DNA from: Mobilitalea sp.
GTDB taxonomy: Bacteria > Bacillota_A > Clostridia > Lachnospirales > Lachnospiraceae
NCBI GenBank assembly: GCA_029974875.1
Contig: JARKQP010000077.1
Span: 1 to 19,388 of the forward strand
Reading direction: 5' to 3'
Length of the DNA: 19,388 nucleotides
Part shown: piece after piece, positions 15,735-19,388 of the stretch
Position numbering within the stretch: the first letter of the stretch is position 1
Layout of the letters: the number at the start of each line of letters is the position of its first letter
The notes under the pieces: model-generated
The model's input: the letters and a program-made list of their open reading frames with translations, nothing else
Databases searched by the model: none
What the model was told of the DNA's origin: nothing
Translations under genes and position numbers: made by a program

Positions 15735-15794
15735 ATGCTCTCTATTAAGTAGATGAATGGGATAATATTAATTTATCTACTTGATGGAGAGCAT
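15735..15794. repeat. 20-bp-stem inverted repeat with 20-base loop
   Basis: The 20 bases at 15735-15754 (starting ATGCTCTC) pair along their full length with 15775-15794 (ending GAGAGCAT), counting two G-T pairs, around an AT-rich 20-base loop. It lies about 60 bases after the methyltransferase remnant. No T-run follows on the + strand (ATTTATG), so it is not a typical terminator. It may be a degraded terminator, a small mobile-element relic or an RNA-stabilising stem. Confidence 0.6.
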
Positions 15795-15939
15795 ATTTAT
15801 GATGAATTTTTCCTGTTTGATAGTATAATCAAGAAATTTCTATGGAACCTTCAAAATGACCTCGGCTCTATTAACTGCAACAAGCGTCATGATCTGCGCC
15901 ATAATCTCTTCGTCCATACAGCTGTTGCTGATAAAAGCC

Positions 15940-15969
15940 TTGTAAATACCGGAATGGAAGTGGTACAAT
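15940..15969 (+). promoter_or_regulatory. Sigma-A promoter of the small membrane protein gene
   Basis: TTGTAA (15940-15945), 18 bases, TACAAT (15964-15969), with TGG directly before the -10 box giving an extended -10 element. Transcription would start near 15976, about 30 bases before the ATG at 16007. Confidence 0.5.
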
Positions 15970-16006
15970 AATAAATAGACATTCTATTTTGCACAAAGGA
16001 GGAGGT

Positions 16007-16276
16007 ATGTGCTTGAAGATACGATATGATGTTGTGCATGCGGTGGTTTTACTGCTGGTATTGATGATTGCTTTCCTTGTTGGGAATACTGTTATCAAGG
16101 GGGTTTTACTCCTGCTGTTTGCAGCGGTACTGCTTCTTAATACGGTATACAAGCTGAGGGAGAAAAGGGAAGCCCAGCTCAGGAGCAAGGTCTTTGTCTG
16201 GATTTTATTAATACTGGATATCATACTGGCCGTATGTGCAATTGATGTAATTATTAATGGGATAGCATCAATTTAA
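16007..16276 (+). CDS. Small hypothetical membrane protein, three helices
   Basis: An 89-residue protein of unknown function. Three hydrophobic segments are visible, at about residues 8-25, 29-47 and 65-86. A basic/acidic loop (KLREKREAQLRSK) between the second and third helices is probably cytoplasmic. There is no signal peptide, cysteine motif or recognisable domain. AAAGGAGGAGG (15995-16005) lies immediately upstream. ATG 16007 is only about 4 bases from the best SD match, and TTG 16013 at 10 bases is an alternative start two codons in. An upstream in-frame TTG (15989) would put the ribosome site inside the gene and is rejected. It precedes glpK by 113 bases on the same strand and could be co-transcribed with it, but any functional link is unproven. 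Confidence 0.65.
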   Translation: MCLKIRYDVVHAVVLLLVLMIAFLVGNTVIKGVLLLLFAAVLLLNTVYKLREKREAQLRSKVFVWILLILDIILAVCAIDVIINGIASI

Positions 16277-16389
16277 GTATATGGATGAACAGGTCAGAGA
16301 TAGATATTGGGAACGAGTTAATAGATAAGGGAACGAATGAAATATAAGATTAACATTCATAAAGGGTATAGTGAAATGGGGGACAGCTT

Positions 16390-17892
16390 ATGAAGCAGTA
16401 TATTATGGCCCTTGACCAGGGTACCACCAGCTCCAGATGTATTATCTTTGATAAAAACGGCAGAATAAAGAGTATTGCACAAAAGGAGTTCACACAAATC
16501 TATCCCAAGCCCGGCTGGGTGGAGCATGACCCGATGGAGATATGGTCTTCACAGGTCTCCGTAGCTACTGAGGCCATGGCGAAGCTGGGAATCCTGGCGG
16601 AAGAGATAGCCTCCATTGGTATTACGAACCAACGTGAGACTACCATTGTATGGAATAAGAGGACGGGGCAGCCGGTGTATAATGCCATTGTCTGGCAGTG
16701 CCGCAGAACCTCGGAGATGATTGATGATTTAAAGGCAAAGGGCTATGAAGCATATATCAAGGAAAAGACAGGTCTGATACCGGATGCATATTTTTCCGGT
16801 ACCAAGATCGCCTGGATTCTGGACCATGTGGAGGGGGCGAGAAAGGCTGCGAAGGAGGGCGAGCTGCTCTTTGGAACGGTGGATACCTGGCTGATCTGGA
16901 ACCTGACGAAGGGGAAGGCCTTTGTAACGGATTATTCGAATGCTTCCAGAACCATGCTGTTTGACATTAAGAGCCTGACCTGGGATGAGAAGCTTCTTAA
17001 GGAGCTTGATATTCCAAGGGAGATGCTGCCGGAGGTTAAGCCCTCCAGCTGTATCTATGGCTATGCGGACAGAATCCTGTTCGGCAGTGAGATCCCTATC
17101 GCCGGTGCGGCCGGTGACCAGCAGGCGGCACTGTTTGGCCAATGCTGCTTTACTAAGGGGGAAGCGAAGAATACTTACGGAACCGGCTGTTTCCTGTTGA
17201 TGAATACGGGAAGTGAGAGGATTGCCTCCAACCATGGCTTAATTACAACAATTGCTGCAAGTACCGGCAATGAGATACAATACGCCCTGGAGGGCAGTGT
17301 ATTTGTTGCAGGGGCGGCGATCCAGTGGCTCCGGGATGAGCTACAGCTGATCCGGACCTCGGCAGAAAGTGAGAAATATGCAATGCAGGTTCCGGATACC
17401 AATGGAATCTATGTGGTTCCGGCCTTTACGGGTCTTGGGGCTCCCCATTGGGATCAATATGCAAGGGGCGCCATTGTTGGGATTACCCGGGGAGGGAACC
17501 GTGACCACATCATCCGTGCCACACTGGAGTCCATCGCTTATCAGACCCATGATGTCCTCCGGGCAATGGAAGGGGATTCGGGTGTTACCTTGAAATCCCT
17601 AAAGGTAGACGGGGGTGCCAGTGCAAACCGGTTCCTCATGCAGTTTCAATCCGATATTGTGAATACGACGGTCCAGAAGCCGGAATGTATCGAGACTACG
17701 GCTCTTGGGGCAGCCTACCTGGCAGGTCTTGCCGTAGGTTTTTGGAAGGACAGGGAGGAGATATATAGGAATTGGGAGCTGGCAGAAACTTTTGAACCGA
17801 ATATGTCAGAGGTGCAAAGGGAGAGATTGATTGCAGGCTGGAAGAAGGCTGTCACCCGCTCCTATGCATGGGCTGTGTCTGACACACCCTAG
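16390..17892 (+). CDS. glpK: Glycerol kinase
   Basis: A 500-residue cytoplasmic FGGY-family kinase that converts glycerol and ATP to glycerol 3-phosphate. The diagnostic N-terminus is [12 protein letters not shown] (9-20). [23 protein letters not shown], the TDYSNASRT stretch and [14 protein letters not shown] all match glycerol kinase specifically. The C-terminal domain has [18 protein letters not shown]. Length is normal. GGGGGA (16378-16383) lies 6 bases before the ATG. In Bacillus and Enterococcus GlpK a histidine near residue 230 is phosphorylated by the PTS protein HPr; here the equivalent segment reads DRILFGSE (227-234), with Ile where that His would be, so that control is probably absent. 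No glpF, glpD or glpP neighbours are visible. Confidence 0.95.
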   Translation: MKQYIMALDQGTTSSRCIIFDKNGRIKSIAQKEFTQIYPKPGWVEHDPMEIWSSQVSVATEAMAKLGILAEEIASIGITNQRETTIVWNKRTGQPVYNAIVWQCRRTSEMIDDLKAKGYEAYIKEKTGLIPDAYFSGTKIAWILDHVEGARKAAKEGELLFGTVDTWLIWNLTKGKAFVTDYSNASRTMLFDIKSLTWDEKLLKELDIPREMLPEVKPSSCIYGYADRILFGSEIPIAGAAGDQQAALFGQCCFTKGEAKNTYGTGCFLLMNTGSERIASNHGLITTIAASTGNEIQYALEGSVFVAGAAIQWLRDELQLIRTSAESEKYAMQVPDTNGIYVVPAFTGLGAPHWDQYARGAIVGITRGGNRDHIIRATLESIAYQTHDVLRAMEGDSGVTLKSLKVDGGASANRFLMQFQSDIVNTTVQKPECIETTALGAAYLAGLAVGFWKDREEIYRNWELAETFEPNMSEVQRERLIAGWKKAVTRSYAWAVSDTP

Positions 17893-17989
17893 TGTGGTTC
17901 CACATGGGTAGCTGCTCAAAATTATGTTTGGGCTATAGTGACATTGGCTTTGTACTCCAGGTTGGTATGATTGGTTATCAATTTGGTTA

Positions 17990-18040
17990 TACACTAGTGT
18001 ACTGTCTCACTCATAGTTAGCTTAAAGATGAATGGGACAG
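17990..18040 (+). promoter_or_regulatory. Palindrome and hairpin upstream of the rhomboid gene
   Basis: A perfect 12-bp palindrome (TACACTAGTGTA, 17990-18001) is followed directly by an inverted repeat, CTGTCTCACTCAT (18002-18014) and ATGAATGGGACAG (18028-18040), with one mismatch and one G-T pair around a 13-base loop. No T-run follows, so this is not a convincing glpK terminator. The palindrome could be an operator. I see no clear promoter for the rhomboid gene. Confidence 0.3.
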
Positions 18041-18074
18041 CGCACCTGGAAGAATAGATAAAGGATGATTTGGC

Positions 18075-19166
18075 ATGATAGAAGACAGATTAAATAGTAT
18101 TTTTTTAAATAACGGTTATCAGAGGATAGATTCGAATGCACAGGGGATCTATTTGTTCTATCGTGCAGATGAAAGGGATATTATGCTTGTGTCCGTCGTC
18201 AGGGCTATGAGCGGGAAGGAGCTGACGCTGGAGCAGTATGGGCATGTACTTAACCAGATCAAGGATAGTTTTAGCAAGGCCTATCCTCAGAGGCAGCAGC
18301 TGCTAAGCTTAATCCTGACTGCAGATGCGGATCAGGTAAAGCCCCTGGCTACGGATACGCCCCAGGACAGCCACTGGATTGTGGATGTACGGACTAACCG
18401 GCTGATTATATATGAGACACAGGCAGGCGCATTTACTTCGGTCCAGAGGCTGATAGAGCAAGGGCTGGAGGAAGAAGCAGAGCTATACCGGGAGCATCCG
18501 GAAGCCTATATGACTGGGGCTAAAACCTATCCGGCCCAGTCATACCGTTTTAAGCAGACGCCTGTTACCATGGCAATTATAGGGATTAATATCCTGGTGT
18601 ATCTTTTTACCCATTTTACTTTTTTTCTTTCCAACCCGGATACATTGCTGGAAAAGGGAGCCTTATCCTGGTATTTGATTAAAGAAAATCATGAGTATTA
18701 CCGTGTCCTGACCTCAATGTTCCTCCATGCGGACTGGAGCCATCTTTTTAATAATATGCTGGTGCTGCTTTTTGTGGGTGGGAACCTGGAAAGAGCTATC
18801 GGGAAGATAAAATATCTTTTTGTTTATTTTGGGACAGGAATTATTGCGGGGATAGCCTCCATCAGTTATAATATGTGGAAAGAATATGCCTTGGCTTCCC
18901 TGGACAGCACCACTTATTCCATCGGAGCTTCCGGAGCGATCTTTGGCGTTGTGGGAGCGGTGCTATGGATTGTTGTCATTAATAAGGGACGGTTAAAGGA
19001 GATCAGCTCCACCCAGATGATTCTTTTCGTGATACTGAGTCTTTATGGCGGGATCGTAAATTCACATATTGACCAGGCGGCGCATATCGGAGGATTTATT
19101 AGTGGAGTGATACTGGCTTTACTTTCATACCGCAGGCAAAGAATTAATTATACTGAAGGAACGTAA
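18075..19166 (+). CDS. Rhomboid-family intramembrane serine protease
   Basis: A 363-residue membrane protease. The N-terminal ~160 residues are a soluble, hydrophilic domain without a motif I recognise. The rhomboid domain spans about 163-352 with six or seven helices. Catalytic Ser286 lies in GASGAIFG and His337 in AAHIGGFISG. The conserved loop FLHADWSHLFNNM (217-229) supplies the oxyanion-hole His223 and Asn. AAAGGA lies about 10 bases upstream of the ATG. It cleaves transmembrane helices of unknown substrates. It follows glpK by 182 bases on the same strand, with palindromic sequence between, so co-transcription is uncertain. The N-terminal domain recalls the soluble extension of Bacillus GluP (YqgP) but I cannot show homology by eye. 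Confidence 0.92.
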   Translation: MIEDRLNSIFLNNGYQRIDSNAQGIYLFYRADERDIMLVSVVRAMSGKELTLEQYGHVLNQIKDSFSKAYPQRQQLLSLILTADADQVKPLATDTPQDSHWIVDVRTNRLIIYETQAGAFTSVQRLIEQGLEEEAELYREHPEAYMTGAKTYPAQSYRFKQTPVTMAIIGINILVYLFTHFTFFLSNPDTLLEKGALSWYLIKENHEYYRVLTSMFLHADWSHLFNNMLVLLFVGGNLERAIGKIKYLFVYFGTGIIAGIASISYNMWKEYALASLDSTTYSIGASGAIFGVVGAVLWIVVINKGRLKEISSTQMILFVILSLYGGIVNSHIDQAAHIGGFISGVILALLSYRRQRINYTEGT

Positions 19167-19213
19167 TACATGTTCCTGTAGCCGCGATGTACGGCGCAAA
19201 AACAGAGCTTTTT

Positions 19214-19240
19214 ATCGGAAGTTAAAATACAACTCCCGAT
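19214..19240 (+). terminator. Possible terminator hairpin after the rhomboid gene
   Basis: ATCGGAAGTT (19214-19223) pairs with AACTCCCGAT (19231-19240) with one mismatch around a 7-base loop, and flanking AGCT/AGCT can add to the stem. It lies about 50 bases after the stop codon. The following AGCTTAGATTT is only weakly T-rich, so termination may be partial. Confidence 0.35.
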
Positions 19241-19284
19241 AGCTTAGATTTAAGATACTGAACCGCAGGAGGAGAGGATATTGC

Positions 19285-19388
19285 ATGAAAATTAACATCT
19301 ATTATGGAGGAAGGGGATTGATCGAGGATCCCACGCTTGACGTGATAAGTAAGCTGACAGCCGTATTGGAGGAGCTTCGTGTCCAGGT
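19285..19388 (+). CDS. N-terminal fragment of a small protein, possibly flavodoxin-like
   Basis: Only the first 34 codons lie in the window. The start MKINIYYGGRGLIEDP followed by an amphipathic helix (TLDVISKLTAVLEELRVQ) fits the first beta-strand, loop and helix of a flavodoxin-fold or NAD(P)H-dependent oxidoreductase-like protein, as seen in clostridial relatives. This is a resemblance, not a proof. AGGAGGAGAGG (from about 19267) precedes the ATG by about 8 bases. The rest is beyond the window end. Confidence 0.55.
   Translation, partial: MKINIYYGGRGLIEDPTLDVISKLTAVLEELRVQ

Larger units (their letters stand above)
15674..16006. other. 333-bp gap: large hairpin, possible decayed fragment, promoter
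   Basis: No confidently supported gene. It holds a 60-base hairpin (15735-15794), a possible protein-coding relic on the minus strand (15840-15983) without a start signal, and a promoter for the next gene (15940-15969). A 72-codon + strand open frame from 15753 begins inside the hairpin and has no ribosome site. Confidence 0.5.

Noticed and set aside
15753..15971. 72-codon + strand open frame
   Set aside because: It begins inside the 60-base hairpin, has no ribosome site, and overlaps the promoter of the next gene.
16729..17235. 168-codon minus-strand open frame opposite glpK
   Set aside because: It is antisense to a highly conserved glycerol kinase and has no ribosome site or recognisable domain.

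Overview
The window looks like a chromosomal segment of a low-GC Gram-positive anaerobe of the class Clostridia, most likely Lachnospiraceae. The reasons are the strong AGGAGG-type ribosome sites, several GTG starts, pseudopilins with an ASxTVEAA processing site, an FHA protein with a DUF6382-like N-terminus, and a YesM/YesN-type two-component system next to a CUT1 sugar transporter. Family calls were made by reading motifs; no database search was possible.

Region 1 (1-4421, + strand) is the distal part of a Tad/Flp-type pilus or secretion locus. It holds a 136-bp structure bounded by perfect 19-bp inverted repeats, a structured purine-rich leader, a TadE-like pseudopilin with two cysteine/histidine motifs at its C-terminus, an A24 prepilin peptidase, a second TadE-like pseudopilin, a membrane-anchored FHA protein with highly charged linkers, and a terminator. 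The ATPase and TadB/TadC genes are not in the window and may lie upstream.

Region 2 (4440-13912) is a carbohydrate-use region, all on the - strand. In transcription order it reads GH31 alpha-glycosidase, lipoprotein sugar-binding protein, two MalF/MalG-type permeases, a bidirectional hairpin terminator, then a YesN-type response regulator and a YesM-type histidine kinase. An AraC-type regulator is divergent from the GH31 gene (13913-14791, +). The transporter has no ATPase gene of its own, so it presumably uses a shared MsmX/MsmK-type ATPase. The likely logic is that the binding protein captures an oligosaccharide, the permeases import it, and GH31 trims it inside the cell, under control of the AraC regulator, the two-component system, or both.

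Region 3 (14792-16006) is scarred DNA. A complete promoter, ribosome site and lipoprotein signal peptide run directly, out of frame, into the C-terminal half of a UroD/MtaA-type methyltransferase gene, which looks like a deletion junction. Large hairpins lie on both sides.

Region 4 (16007-19388, + strand) contains a small three-helix membrane protein, glycerol kinase (glpK), a rhomboid protease with an N-terminal soluble domain, and the first codons of a further gene cut by the window end.
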